A stretch of DNA of 20,818 bases from Acidobacteriota bacterium (GCA_003223595.1 QHVR01000130.1:1-20818); one strand, 5' to 3'; positions 1 to 8,224 are shown, counted from the first letter of the stretch. Numbers and translations: made by a program. The notes: generated by a model from the sequence alone, not told the origin.

Positions 1-89
1 GCAATCTCTTCGTCCCCGGCGACAGCGGAGGGACGCGGTTGCTCCTGCATTTGAACCTGGCCGGGGGCGGTGTACACCAAAGCTCGCAT
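1..89 (-). CDS. Zinc-type alcohol dehydrogenase-like (MDR) protein, 5' fragment
   Basis: Only the first 29 codons are inside the window; the gene continues past the left edge. The reading starts MRALVYTAPGQVQMQEQPRP and continues to an acidic GDEEI. This is the usual opening beta-hairpin of medium-chain (GroES-like) NAD(P)-dependent dehydrogenases, in which a MRAL/MKAL-type start leads to a Pro-rich turn before the first zinc ligand region. The zinc ligands and Rossmann fold lie outside, so substrate cannot be inferred. The ATG at 89-87 has no strong Shine-Dalgarno sequence. The gene lies 108 bp downstream of the serine hydrolase on the same strand and could be the last member of the leftward receptor/regulator/hydrolase series. 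The family call rests on a short stretch but the motif is characteristic. Confidence 0.72.
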   Translation of the reverse strand, partial: MRALVYTAPGQVQMQEQPRPSAVAGDEEI

Positions 90-197
90 CGTCACGCAGT
101 ATACGGCACTCGCCTCGCCCAAAGCATTGCTAATGATCTCTAGCCGAGTTGGCGGGCGCCCCAGGCGCAAGAAAGTGCAAAAGCATAGAAACCGCCA

Positions 198-2198
198 TCA
201 GTACTTAAGGCTCCAATGCAGCATGTTCCATGTGAACACGAACCACACTGCACCGAGACAGCCGAGCGCGATGAGCGTGTCACCAAGGCGCGCTGCCCAC
301 CAGCGTTGCGGTATGCGCCAGGACTGCACCGCGCTGTAGATCGCGGCAACCGTCCCCAGCACTCCGAGCCATCCCACAATCTGAATGAGCCGCAGCCACG
401 GATTTCCGCGTGGGCTCAGCAATCCAATGTCTTTCAAGGCCATGCTGAAAAACAGGCCGTAGGCCAGAAAAAATATCGCAAACATCACGCATGCCAGTCG
501 GACCAGCAGACGTAAGCGTCGCTTCTGTGGAGTGAGTTCCAGCCGCTGGCCGTAGTGCCGGCGAACGATTCCCATCACCGGCCAGAGAAGAATCGTAAGC
601 ACCGCCAAGACAAGAGCAGTGATGATCATTGGAATCTGAAACGCACTGTTCTGATTGAGCGAAGCTTTCTGGAACACCATGAAGGGGAAATCAATGGCTT
701 CCACAAAATTCCCGGTTTCATCCCGCTTGAATCCGACTTTGTCCTGCCCATTGACCTCCCGAAACAGAAGCGGCGCGATTTCGCGAAACTTCTTGGGAAC
801 GCCGCTGGAGTCCTTCAGGTCACTGACGCTCAGCGTGCCGTCATCGTTTCCGGAAACCTTCGCCTCCCCGGCCACATTGAGGACTTTCATAATCGTCGTA
901 TCGGCACGGCGACTGACAATGTAATGTCCCGATACATTCTGGATATCCTGCGCGCTCGTGGCCACCGGATCAGCTTTCGGAGGCTCATAAGGGAAGTACC
1001 GGTCGAGAAAGGCATGCCAGACCTCTTCCCGCGCTCTCCCTTCACCTTTCCCGGCGCTGTTGTAAGAGATGAAGAAACCGAGCTGTGAATCGGCCATCAG
1101 ATGCAAGTCGCTGTGGAAGGCCTCAGTATCGCCAGCATGGCCGATGATGCGATGTCCGTTGCGAGTCTCTTCATAAAACCCGAGACACATCGCATTCATC
1201 TCCGGAAGGTTCGCAAACTGCCGCGAATGCATCAACTGCGCCGTTTCTGGTTTCAGGATTTGCGCTCCTTCGTACTTTCCATCCTGCAGATGCGCCATCA
1301 TGAAATGCGTCATGTCCATCGCCGATACGGAAGAACTACCGGCCGGTGCCGCTTCCACGAATTCGAACCCCTTGGCCGGTTCCGAAGCGACGTCATATCC
1401 CGTCGACGCAAGGCCCTTCAATGAATCAGGGAGAGGCTGCCGGAATGTGGAATGCTCCATCTTTAAGGGTTTAAGAACATGTTGTTCGATGTAGTCGTAG
1501 TAATCCTGCCCGGAAACTCGTTGTACGATGTACCCTGCCATCGTAGTAGCGTAGTTGGAATAAGCTGGAGTCGTGCCCGGCGGATATATGCGCGTGGGCA
1601 GATGCTTTTTCACATACTCTCCGAGCGGAGTGAGGTCCTTGGCATCTTTGACGAACAACTCCTGGATCGTTTCCTCGAACCCGGGAGTATGCGTCATGAT
1701 GTTGCGCAACGTAATCGGCTTGGGATATGTGGCTGGAATTTTGAAGTCAAGGTAGTCGTTCACATCGCGGTCGAGGTCGAGCTTGCCTTCCTCTACCAAT
1801 TGCATCACTGCGGTCCACGTAAACAGCTTGGAGATCGATCCCGGGCGGAACAGCGTGCTATCCGGCGATACCGGTGTCCTCTTCTCAATATCGGAGTAGC
1901 CGTATCCTTTCGCGAAGATCACCTTCCCGTCCTTCACGATTGATATCACCGCGCCCGCGATGTCGTCGGTAGCAAGCTGTTGCGGCATGATGCCGTCGAG
2001 GAAAGCGGAAATATCCTGCGGAGTAAGCTCGTGCGTACCCGATATCGGCGGCTCGGCTGGCGCTGGAGCCTTGGCCTTCGGGGCCAGCGGGTTCACCTGG
2101 GGCTTTTGCCCGGACAATGACAAAGTAATAAAGAAAACTACAACTATTGCGCGAGAGAAATGATTCCGAACGCACCGCTGCAGAAACCGAAATGACAC
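198..2198 (-). CDS. Membrane-anchored S12 serine hydrolase (beta-lactamase / D-peptidase family)
   Basis: A 666-residue secreted hydrolase of the penicillin-recognising S12 family (class C beta-lactamase, D,D-peptidase and D-aminopeptidase relatives). Residues 1-30 form a signal peptide or anchor, followed by a Pro/Ala-rich linker to about 55. The catalytic domain covers about 60-405. It has SISK at S121-K124 (nucleophile and general base), YSN at Y213-N215 and HAG at H354-G356 in place of KTG, as is common in S12 proteins. A lipocalin-like stretch follows (about 415-510). Four hydrophobic segments (about 521-545, 563-587, 603-623, 637-658) then anchor the C-terminus in the inner membrane. 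The start is GTG at 2198 with AAGGAGG five bases upstream; an out-of-frame ATG lies between them. It follows the RpiR regulator by 69 bp on the same strand. Substrate is not settled by sequence; the context suggests D-amino-acid-containing peptides. Confidence 0.9.
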   Translation of the reverse strand: MSFRFLQRCVRNHFSRAIVVVFFITLSLSGQKPQVNPLAPKAKAPAPAEPPISGTHELTPQDISAFLDGIMPQQLATDDIAGAVISIVKDGKVIFAKGYGYSDIEKRTPVSPDSTLFRPGSISKLFTWTAVMQLVEEGKLDLDRDVNDYLDFKIPATYPKPITLRNIMTHTPGFEETIQELFVKDAKDLTPLGEYVKKHLPTRIYPPGTTPAYSNYATTMAGYIVQRVSGQDYYDYIEQHVLKPLKMEHSTFRQPLPDSLKGLASTGYDVASEPAKGFEFVEAAPAGSSSVSAMDMTHFMMAHLQDGKYEGAQILKPETAQLMHSRQFANLPEMNAMCLGFYEETRNGHRIIGHAGDTEAFHSDLHLMADSQLGFFISYNSAGKGEGRAREEVWHAFLDRYFPYEPPKADPVATSAQDIQNVSGHYIVSRRADTTIMKVLNVAGEAKVSGNDDGTLSVSDLKDSSGVPKKFREIAPLLFREVNGQDKVGFKRDETGNFVEAIDFPFMVFQKASLNQNSAFQIPMIITALVLAVLTILLWPVMGIVRRHYGQRLELTPQKRRLRLLVRLACVMFAIFFLAYGLFFSMALKDIGLLSPRGNPWLRLIQIVGWLGVLGTVAAIYSAVQSWRIPQRWWAARLGDTLIALGCLGAVWFVFTWNMLHWSLKY

Positions 2199-2203
2199 GG
2201 CAT

Positions 2204-2210
2204 CCTCCTT
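2204..2210 (-). promoter_or_regulatory. Strong ribosome binding site that fixes a GTG start
   Basis: AAGGAGG on the minus strand ends five bases before the GTG at 2198. The nearby ATG (2203-2201) overlaps the spacer and is out of frame, so this site selects GTG as the start of the serine hydrolase. Confidence 0.75.
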
Positions 2211-2267
2211 GCTATCGCTTACAGCTGGAAATCAAAAAGATTTCAATTGGGACACTGCACTCGCAAA

Positions 2268-3287
2268 TCACACCGATCCAGAGTTCCCGTTAGTGGCATC
2301 CGGGAGAGCTGACTTGTCTTTCCGCCCGTTATGTTTCCTGCTGCCAGACCTGCGCCTCTGCTCCGGGACTGGTGAATACCAGCGCGACCGCGAGTCCTCA
2401 TCCTTCTGCTGCAACAAGGCTAAAGATCTTTGCGGCTGAATGTGGGCACAGGCCACGAACAGTGCATCCATCGCAGCAATGGGAGCCACGTACGATCCGT
2501 GAAACGATGGGTTTGCGATGGAGGCGGTCCAGTAGGAATCACAGAAACGCGCAATTGGCGTCTTGTCACTATCCGTTATGCCGAATGTCGGTACTCCGTT
2601 TTCGCGGGCACGAAGCAGCGCATCCACCGTCGCTTGCAGGCATCGCCCGAAACTGATGGCGATGAGCAGGTCCTTCGGACCGAGGAGGTTTACCTTCTGC
2701 TGCAAATTGCCGTGGGAACCGGCAGGAGCTTCGGCGTCGTAGCCGAGGCAGTTCAGGCCATACGCCATGAGGTATGACAGCGATGCCGCAAAATCGACGC
2801 CCACCACGATAATCCGCCGCGCACGATTCAACTGCTTGGCGAGACGAATCACCTGGTTCGCATCCAGACCGGCGCGCAAGGCGTGCAGGTTGTGGGCTTC
2901 CATTTCGAAGCTGTGCTCCACGTGATCGGAGACGCTGCGATGTTCGCGCGCCGCCGCTTTCATGAGCTTGTAGGGCGTCAGGCGGCTGACGAAATGCGAC
3001 CGCAAATCTGCCGCGAACTCGGCATACTTCTTGTAGCCGAGTATCTGTACGCTCCGCACGATGGTCGCTTTATCGATGTTGTAGCGTTTCGCCAAAGCGC
3101 GCGAGGACAAGAAATAAGTGTCCTCGGCGTTTTCCAGAATGTCGCGAATCAGATTGCTGCGGCTGGTATTCAGATTCGGCTGCGCTTGCTCAAAGCGCGT
3201 TTCCAGAGCAGTCATCCAGGCTTTTCGCTCCGCCACGCTGCCGTTGCGCCTTGTGTCTGCCTCGGATTGGGTGTCTTCTGGAGTCAA
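2268..3287 (-). CDS. RpiR/MurR-family transcriptional regulator with SIS domain
   Basis: A 339-residue cytoplasmic regulator. Residues about 40-100 form the RpiR-type helix-turn-helix, including LSSRALAKRYNIDKATIVR for the recognition region. Residues about 145-290 form an SIS (sugar isomerase) ligand-binding domain. Characterised members such as MurR, HexR and GlvR sense phosphorylated sugars or muropeptide-derived sugars and bind palindromes. The usual SIS GxGxS loop appears here as VVGVDFAAS (162-170), and the usual Ser-rich ISxSG loop as ISFGRC (211-216), so the ligand may not be a normal sugar phosphate. A basic, low-complexity tail covers 300-339. The start is TTG at 3287 with AGGGGA about eight bases upstream; Met25 is a possible shorter start. 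The gene lies 42 bp after the receptor and 69 bp before the hydrolase, so it is probably co-transcribed and autoregulated. Confidence 0.9.
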   Translation of the reverse strand: MTPEDTQSEADTRRNGSVAERKAWMTALETRFEQAQPNLNTSRSNLIRDILENAEDTYFLSSRALAKRYNIDKATIVRSVQILGYKKYAEFAADLRSHFVSRLTPYKLMKAAAREHRSVSDHVEHSFEMEAHNLHALRAGLDANQVIRLAKQLNRARRIIVVGVDFAASLSYLMAYGLNCLGYDAEAPAGSHGNLQQKVNLLGPKDLLIAISFGRCLQATVDALLRARENGVPTFGITDSDKTPIARFCDSYWTASIANPSFHGSYVAPIAAMDALFVACAHIQPQRSLALLQQKDEDSRSRWYSPVPEQRRRSGSRKHNGRKDKSALPDATNGNSGSV

Positions 3288-3329
3288 AAATGTTCCCCTG
3301 AGGTTCGGCAGCTTTTGTGCCGGATCCCC

Positions 3330-6300
3330 TTAGAAAAACAGCTTCAGCGCAAACTGCAAAACGCGGGGCGCCACGCTGGTCGCAGTAATATGTCCGAACG
3401 TCGGATCTTGCTGCAATGCTGCCCCAGTGACCGGATCCGGCACCACGTCGCCGATGTTCAGAGCTGGGTTGGCGAAGGAGGGAGTGTTGAAGGCATTGAA
3501 AAACTCCGCTCGAAATTCCAGGGCCTGGTTCTCTCGATGTAATCGGATTCTCTTGGTCACCGCGATATCGAAATTGCGCTGATCTGGACCGCTGACAATG
3601 CCATTGCCAGAATTTCCGAATCCGGTGGCCATACCGTCCGACCCAATCACCGCAGGCGCGGTGAAACACGACGCATTGAAATAGTTGTCGATCCTGCTGG
3701 TCACGTTCCCAGCGGTTGGAACGTTCCGGTTGCTGCAGTTAGGGGCAAGCTGCGCACGATCGAGGCCTGTCGAACTGATGCCGAATGCATTCAGAGTGTT
3801 AGTATCGACAATCGTCAAGCGCTGGCCATTCTGGAATGTGGTCACCCCACTCACCGACCACCCGCCCAAAACCTTGGTTCTCCAGCCGCCGGCGGCGGTG
3901 AATCCCGGAACCTGCCAGACATAACTTACGACCAGGCGCTGCGGCCGAACGAAATTGTCGAACCCGTAGTTTGCTCTGGCGCTGTACTGATCTCCGATTC
4001 GCCCGCCCCCAGAAAACCCGCCCGTCGTGTATCCCGGATTCGTTTCCAGGGCTGACGCAAGCGTGTAGGAGGCCAGGAACTGCAATCCGTGGCTGAAACG
4101 TTTACTGAGGCTTGCGCCAAGCGCGTTGTACCAGGACGCACCGGCCGACTCGATCAGTGTGGAAAACTGTGGATCGAGGCCCTCGATAGGCACGCGCAAG
4201 GCAATATTCCCGACGTCGTTAGTGGTTTCGCCCCGAATTGGATTGCTGGCAGATGCTGCGAGCGCCTGATTGAACGACCTCGATTGCAGCAGCTTTGTGC
4301 CCCGGCTTCCCTGGTATCCCACTTCGAGCATCCAGTCGGAGGCCAGGGCGGTCTGCAAGTTCAGGCTGTAACGCTGCATGATGGGAGCGCGGAAAGATTG
4401 CGCGAAGGCGGTTGGTGTTAAGGCGGTAGCCGGAGAATAAGGTTGAAAAACAGGAAACGGCGGGGTTGAGGGAAGCGCTGCGTCGACAGAACCTGGAAGA
4501 ATAAACTGGCGGATAACACCCCACGGCGGCGCGGCCAGCAGTTGAAGGAATGGTTCGCCGGTGGTGCGACTGTAGAATATTCCGTATCCGCCGCGCAGGA
4601 CTATGCGGCTGGTTCCGGGAACTTGCCACGCGAATCCGACGCGTGGCTCCAAGCCGTTTTGCCCTTCATTCTTGATGGCGGTGTTGTTGCTGGAACGGAT
4701 TACTCCCTGAGGAATCGCGCCACCGGAGAAATTCGATGCCACAACAAAACCATCGAAGCTCCCGCTGTCGGGCGGGTTGGGATTCGCGCGCGATGGATCG
4801 AAGGTCGATGCCCGGCCAAGATACTCTCCCAGTTGACCCTGGCGTTCGTAGCGGAAACCCAGATTCAGCGTCAGCCGCGGAAGAATCCGGTAGTCATCCT
4901 GGACGAAGCCATTCCCCTCCCAGACGCGCCAATTTCGATCAAATACGCCGGGAACATCAATGCTGAAATAAGGATTCCCCAGCAGGAAATCAGGCATGCT
5001 GGGGAACACCAGCCCCCCAAAAAAATGAAATTTCCGGAGATTGATCTGGGTGCGGTTGACACCACCGCCAAAATGCAACGAATGCTTGCCCCGGTCGTAG
5101 GTCAGTGAGTCGCTCGCATCATAGTAGTTCTGATAAAACTTCACTCCTTGTCCGTTCCCACCGATGTTGAAACCGACGCCGTTGCTGCTGGAACTCAGGT
5201 TCGAAACCGTTCCGAAAACTTCGATATTTGGGTACGGATTGTCAGCAGCCGGGGCAGGCACGCAAACACTCGACAACGTGAAGGGACCCGGCGTGCTGCC
5301 GCAAGGCGTCGAGTTCGCAAAACCTACTTTTGCGTAGTCCTGCCCGAGCCCGCCTGCCAGGCGATGGAAGCCCAGCACGGCTTGATTGAGCAGGTGACTG
5401 CTGATGGTATACGTATGGGTCAGCGAGAAATTGCGGAAACCGTTGGTGAACGTCTGCGGAAATCCCGGCACGGTGACTACATCGGGAAGCAGCTGGCTAT
5501 TCGGGAACGCACCCGCTTGATTGCTATTCATGAAAAAGAATTTGCCCGACACATGACTCTTTTGTCCTTGGTATAGGTCCACGCTGGAGACGACTTGATC
5601 GTCGCGGTAATGGCAGTCGGAAGTAAACGTGCTTGCTCCGGTGGCGGCGTTTTGCGGAGCAGGGACGACGAAGTTGCCGTTCGGCAGTTGCGCGTTCAGA
5701 ACGGCCAAAGCGGTCGGGGATATATCTCCCGCAGAGGTGATGGCTTTACCCCCAAAGATGCCCGTCTCCCCCGCGAACTGTTGCGCTAAGGCACTGGCAG
5801 TACGGCTGCTCGCATCGTTTGCTATGGGAGGCAGGAAGCCCGTGCTCAAGCATCCCGCCGAGTTATCCAATCCATCGCGCTCGCGAGTGCCCTGGTAAGA
5901 AACAAAAAACATAGCCTTGTCTTTCACCACCGGCCCACCCAATGTGCCTCCGAACTGGTTCTGGTCCAGCACACCTCGGGGGAGGTGATTACGATTAAGA
6001 AAGTAGTCGTTGGCATTCAGCGCTGTGTTGCGAAAATATTCCCAGACATCCCCGTGAAACTGGTTTGTCCCAGATTTTGTGACGACATCGACGTTCGCCC
6101 CCGCGTTCCGCCCATACGACGCATCATACTGGCCGACTTGCACCTTGAATTCCTGAATGGAATCAGGATTGGGAACGGGCACTCCCCCCGAGATGGCGCT
6201 TTCACCCATCAGATCGTTCACTTCGTCGCCGTTCATCTGGAAATTATTGTCATTGGTGGAATTGCCGCCTATCGAATACCCGCCCGGCCCCGATGACAAA

Positions 6301-6851
6301 CTGGAGTCGCCCCGCCCGATATGCGCGCTGTTCGTCACGTCCCCGGAGACTCCGGGAGACAGTCCAAGGATCTGGGTGTAGTTGCGCGATACCAGCGGCA
6401 GGCCTTCCACCATCCGTTCGTCGGTAATGTGTCCCAGTGCGCTGGACTCGGTATCCAGTTGCATCGGTTCGGCCTCGACCGAGATCACCTCATTGATCGC
6501 GCCCACTTGCATTTTGAAATTCAAAGTTGCGGTTTCTGTGATACTGACCCGCACCTGCTCGATGGTCGCAGTCTTGAATCCGCTGCGCGTGGCCTCCACT
6601 TTGTACGAGCCCGGCGGCAGCAATGGAACCATGTATCGTCCATCGCCTTGCGTTGCCGTGGTTCTGACTTGTCCCGTCGCTGTGTTCGTGACACTGACGC
6701 TGACACCCGGTAGCACATTGCCGCTGGGATCGCTCGCAGTACCGCCGAGCGCGCCCGTCTGCGCCGTTTGCCCGTAGCTCACTCCTGCCATGCCGATCAT
6801 TCCCAGGATTCCGAACACCACAGCAATCCGGCGGAAAAGATGTGTGCGCAT
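3330..6851 (-). CDS. TonB-dependent-receptor-like outer membrane protein with carboxypeptidase-regulatory-like domain
   Basis: A 1173-residue outer-membrane protein of the Oar/CarbopepD type abundant in acidobacteria. Residues 1-27 are a signal peptide (ending VSYGQ). A CarbopepD_reg-type beta-sandwich covers about 30-115 (GTASDPSGNVLPGVSVSV, then PGSYKVEA). A plug domain covers about 120-265, with VDVVTKSGTNQFHGDVWEYF marking the plug-to-barrel transition. The rest is beta-barrel, ending in the aromatic signature VLQFALKLFF with a C-terminal Phe. I chose ATG 6851 because GAGGAG lies six bases upstream and it begins the signal peptide; the frame stays open to a GTG at 6920. It probably imports a ligand or binds it at the surface. 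The ligand is unknown; the neighbours suggest peptidoglycan-derived or other D-amino-acid-containing peptides. It heads the leftward operon. Confidence 0.9.
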   Translation of the reverse strand: MRTHLFRRIAVVFGILGMIGMAGVSYGQTAQTGALGGTASDPSGNVLPGVSVSVTNTATGQVRTTATQGDGRYMVPLLPPGSYKVEATRSGFKTATIEQVRVSITETATLNFKMQVGAINEVISVEAEPMQLDTESSALGHITDERMVEGLPLVSRNYTQILGLSPGVSGDVTNSAHIGRGDSSLSSGPGGYSIGGNSTNDNNFQMNGDEVNDLMGESAISGGVPVPNPDSIQEFKVQVGQYDASYGRNAGANVDVVTKSGTNQFHGDVWEYFRNTALNANDYFLNRNHLPRGVLDQNQFGGTLGGPVVKDKAMFFVSYQGTRERDGLDNSAGCLSTGFLPPIANDASSRTASALAQQFAGETGIFGGKAITSAGDISPTALAVLNAQLPNGNFVVPAPQNAATGASTFTSDCHYRDDQVVSSVDLYQGQKSHVSGKFFFMNSNQAGAFPNSQLLPDVVTVPGFPQTFTNGFRNFSLTHTYTISSHLLNQAVLGFHRLAGGLGQDYAKVGFANSTPCGSTPGPFTLSSVCVPAPAADNPYPNIEVFGTVSNLSSSSNGVGFNIGGNGQGVKFYQNYYDASDSLTYDRGKHSLHFGGGVNRTQINLRKFHFFGGLVFPSMPDFLLGNPYFSIDVPGVFDRNWRVWEGNGFVQDDYRILPRLTLNLGFRYERQGQLGEYLGRASTFDPSRANPNPPDSGSFDGFVVASNFSGGAIPQGVIRSSNNTAIKNEGQNGLEPRVGFAWQVPGTSRIVLRGGYGIFYSRTTGEPFLQLLAAPPWGVIRQFILPGSVDAALPSTPPFPVFQPYSPATALTPTAFAQSFRAPIMQRYSLNLQTALASDWMLEVGYQGSRGTKLLQSRSFNQALAASASNPIRGETTNDVGNIALRVPIEGLDPQFSTLIESAGASWYNALGASLSKRFSHGLQFLASYTLASALETNPGYTTGGFSGGGRIGDQYSARANYGFDNFVRPQRLVVSYVWQVPGFTAAGGWRTKVLGGWSVSGVTTFQNGQRLTIVDTNTLNAFGISSTGLDRAQLAPNCSNRNVPTAGNVTSRIDNYFNASCFTAPAVIGSDGMATGFGNSGNGIVSGPDQRNFDIAVTKRIRLHRENQALEFRAEFFNAFNTPSFANPALNIGDVVPDPVTGAALQQDPTFGHITATSVAPRVLQFALKLFF

Positions 6852-6857
6852 ATGACT

Positions 6858-6863
6858 CTCCTC
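6858..6863 (-). promoter_or_regulatory. Ribosome binding site of the receptor gene
   Basis: GAGGAG on the minus strand, six bases before the ATG at 6851-6849. It supports the start at 6851, which places a signal peptide at the N-terminus, over the upstream in-frame GTG at 6920. Confidence 0.7.
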
Positions 6864-6989
6864 TTCCCCATCAATGGTCCCTGCAAAGGGACTCCCATTG
6901 ATCGAGCACCCGGCTGTCACTCTCTAATGCCCCAGAAACATCCGACGCGGTTCTCAATCTGGTTACGTCGCTGCGGCAGGAGGGCACTA

Positions 6990-7018
6990 CCTTTACACCA
7001 CATGGGGCGCACTGTCAA
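6990..7018 (-). promoter_or_regulatory. Predicted promoter of the leftward receptor-regulator-hydrolase operon
   Basis: On the minus strand a consensus -35 TTGACA (7018-7013) is followed by a 17-bp spacer and a weak -10 candidate TAAAGG (6995-6990). It lies about 140 bp upstream of the receptor ATG, leaving a leader of roughly 130 nt. The first palindromic box (6996-7007) fills most of the spacer, which would suit repression. The -35 is seen directly; promoter function is inferred. Confidence 0.4.
6996..7007. promoter_or_regulatory. Candidate operator box 1 (CACCA-N2-TGGGG)
   Basis: An imperfect inverted repeat with 5-bp arms (four of five pairs match) and a 2-bp centre. It shares ACACCA-N2-TGG-N-GC with box 2 exactly 30 bp downstream, so both would sit on the same helix face. 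It lies inside the spacer of the leftward promoter. The RpiR regulator of this operon is the obvious candidate ligand, by inference only. Confidence 0.4.
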
Positions 7019-7025
7019 TTAAAAA

Positions 7026-7037
7026 CACCATCTGGTG
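7026..7037. promoter_or_regulatory. Candidate operator box 2 (CACCA-N2-TGGTG)
   Basis: A perfect inverted repeat with 5-bp arms and a 2-bp centre, located between the two divergent TTGACA elements, 7 bp from the leftward -35 and 9 bp from the rightward -35. It is the better copy of the motif at 6996-7007. Confidence 0.45.
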
Positions 7038-7046
7038 CATTTCTTG

Positions 7047-7076
7047 TTGACACGCATCCCGCCCTGGTTCTACAAG
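7047..7076 (+). promoter_or_regulatory. Predicted promoter of the racemase-fusion enzyme operon
   Basis: A consensus -35 TTGACA (7047-7052) is followed by an 18-bp spacer and a -10 candidate TACAAG (7071-7076, four of six matches). The transcript would begin near 7083, giving a leader of only about 14 nt before the ATG at 7097 with the GGTGAG ribosome site just inside it. The very short leader and imperfect -10 make this tentative. Confidence 0.4.
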
Positions 7077-7096
7077 AGTGGCCGGTGAGTACTGGC

Positions 7097-8224
7097 ATGC
7101 GAGTTGAACAGATCATTCTTCGCGAAATCCGGATGCGCCTGAAGGCGCCGTTCGAAACCAGCTTCGGAGTGACCCAGGACCGCCGCATTTTGTTAGTCGA
7201 CGTGATGGCCGACGGTGTCCGCGGATGGGGAGAGATCACGACCGTCGAAGCGCCTTTCTACAATTCCGAGACCACCGATACCGCGTGGCACATTTTCTCC
7301 GCCTTCATCGCGCCGCTGGTGGTCGGCCAGACCTTCGAAAGCGCCGCCGACCTTAGCCCGCTGCTGGACCCGATCCGCGGACATTCCATGGCGAAGGCAG
7401 GTATGGAAAATGCTCTCTGGGATGTTGAGGCCCAGCAGAAGCGATTGCCTCTCTGGAAGCTGGTCGGGGGCACCAGAAACGAAATCGCCTGTGGTGTATC
7501 GCTGGGCATTCGAGACAGTCCGGCCGCTCTGGTCGATAAGGTCGAAGAAGAACTACGCAGCGGCTATCAACGCATCAAGCTGAAAATCAAGCCTGGAAAA
7601 GATCTGGACTATGTGGCTGCGGTACGCCGCGCGTTCCCGGACATTCTGCTTTCGGTGGATGCGAACTCCGCTTACCGTCTCGCCGACGCCAATCACCTCG
7701 CAAAGTTCGACGAATTCAATCTGTTGATGATGGAACAGCCGCTGGAGTGGGATGACATTCTTTCGCACGCAAAACTCCAGGCACAACTGCGAACGGCGAT
7801 CTGCCTGGACGAATGCATCAACAATTCCCACCACGCTTCTGGCGCGATCGATTCGGGCTCATGCCGCATTATCAATATCAAGCTGGGCAGAGTCGGCGGT
7901 CACAGCAGCGCTCGAAAGGTGCACGATGTATGCCGCGAACACAACGTGCCCGTCTGGTGCGGAGGCATGCTGGAATCGGGCGTAGGCCGCGCCCACAACG
8001 TCGCGATGTCTACCCTCCCCGGATTCACGCTGCCCGGCGATGTGTCGGCAAGCCAGCGCTATTGGGCCGAAGATATTATCGATCCCGAAGTCACAATCAC
8101 ATGTGCCGGAACGATCCCTGCGCCTGAGACCATCGGACTCGGGTACGAAGTCAAAGCAGATATGATCGAGGGCCTTACCACGCGTAGCAACACTTGGAAA
8201 GACCGGACTCGTATCTGTGTATAA
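7097..8224 (+). CDS. N-acylamino-acid racemase / o-succinylbenzoate synthase family enzyme (enolase superfamily)
   Basis: A cytoplasmic enzyme of 375 residues with no signal peptide, close in pattern to the Amycolatopsis NAAAR/NSAR-OSBS group. Numbered from the upstream GTG (7085; subtract 4 for this start), the capping domain covers 1-130 (APFETSFGVTQDRRILL, GWGE). The barrel carries KLK with K165 and K167, metal ligands D192 (VDAN), E217 (EQPLE) and D242 (LDE), and the second acid-base lysine K266 (NIKLGRVGG). All catalytic residues are present. The family interconverts N-acyl (often N-succinyl) L- and D-amino acids, and some members make o-succinylbenzoate for menaquinone; no other men gene is visible here. 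I prefer ATG 7097 because it matches the family's usual N-terminal length and has GGTGAG seven bases upstream; GTG 7085 is the alternative. It is followed 34 bp later by the D-aminoacylase fusion, which supports a racemase role. Confidence 0.9.
   Translation: MRVEQIILREIRMRLKAPFETSFGVTQDRRILLVDVMADGVRGWGEITTVEAPFYNSETTDTAWHIFSAFIAPLVVGQTFESAADLSPLLDPIRGHSMAKAGMENALWDVEAQQKRLPLWKLVGGTRNEIACGVSLGIRDSPAALVDKVEEELRSGYQRIKLKIKPGKDLDYVAAVRRAFPDILLSVDANSAYRLADANHLAKFDEFNLLMMEQPLEWDDILSHAKLQAQLRTAICLDECINNSHHASGAIDSGSCRIINIKLGRVGGHSSARKVHDVCREHNVPVWCGGMLESGVGRAHNVAMSTLPGFTLPGDVSASQRYWAEDIIDPEVTITCAGTIPAPETIGLGYEVKADMIEGLTTRSNTWKDRTRICV

Noticed and set aside
99..104. TATACT on the minus strand as a -10 element for the dehydrogenase gene
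   Set aside because: It matches the -10 consensus well, but no -35 is found at 16-18 bp and the transcript would be almost leaderless; not enough to call a promoter.
4542..5108. Plus-strand open frame of 188 codons
   Set aside because: It is antisense to the receptor barrel, whose frame carries clear family motifs; the translation has no recognisable domain.
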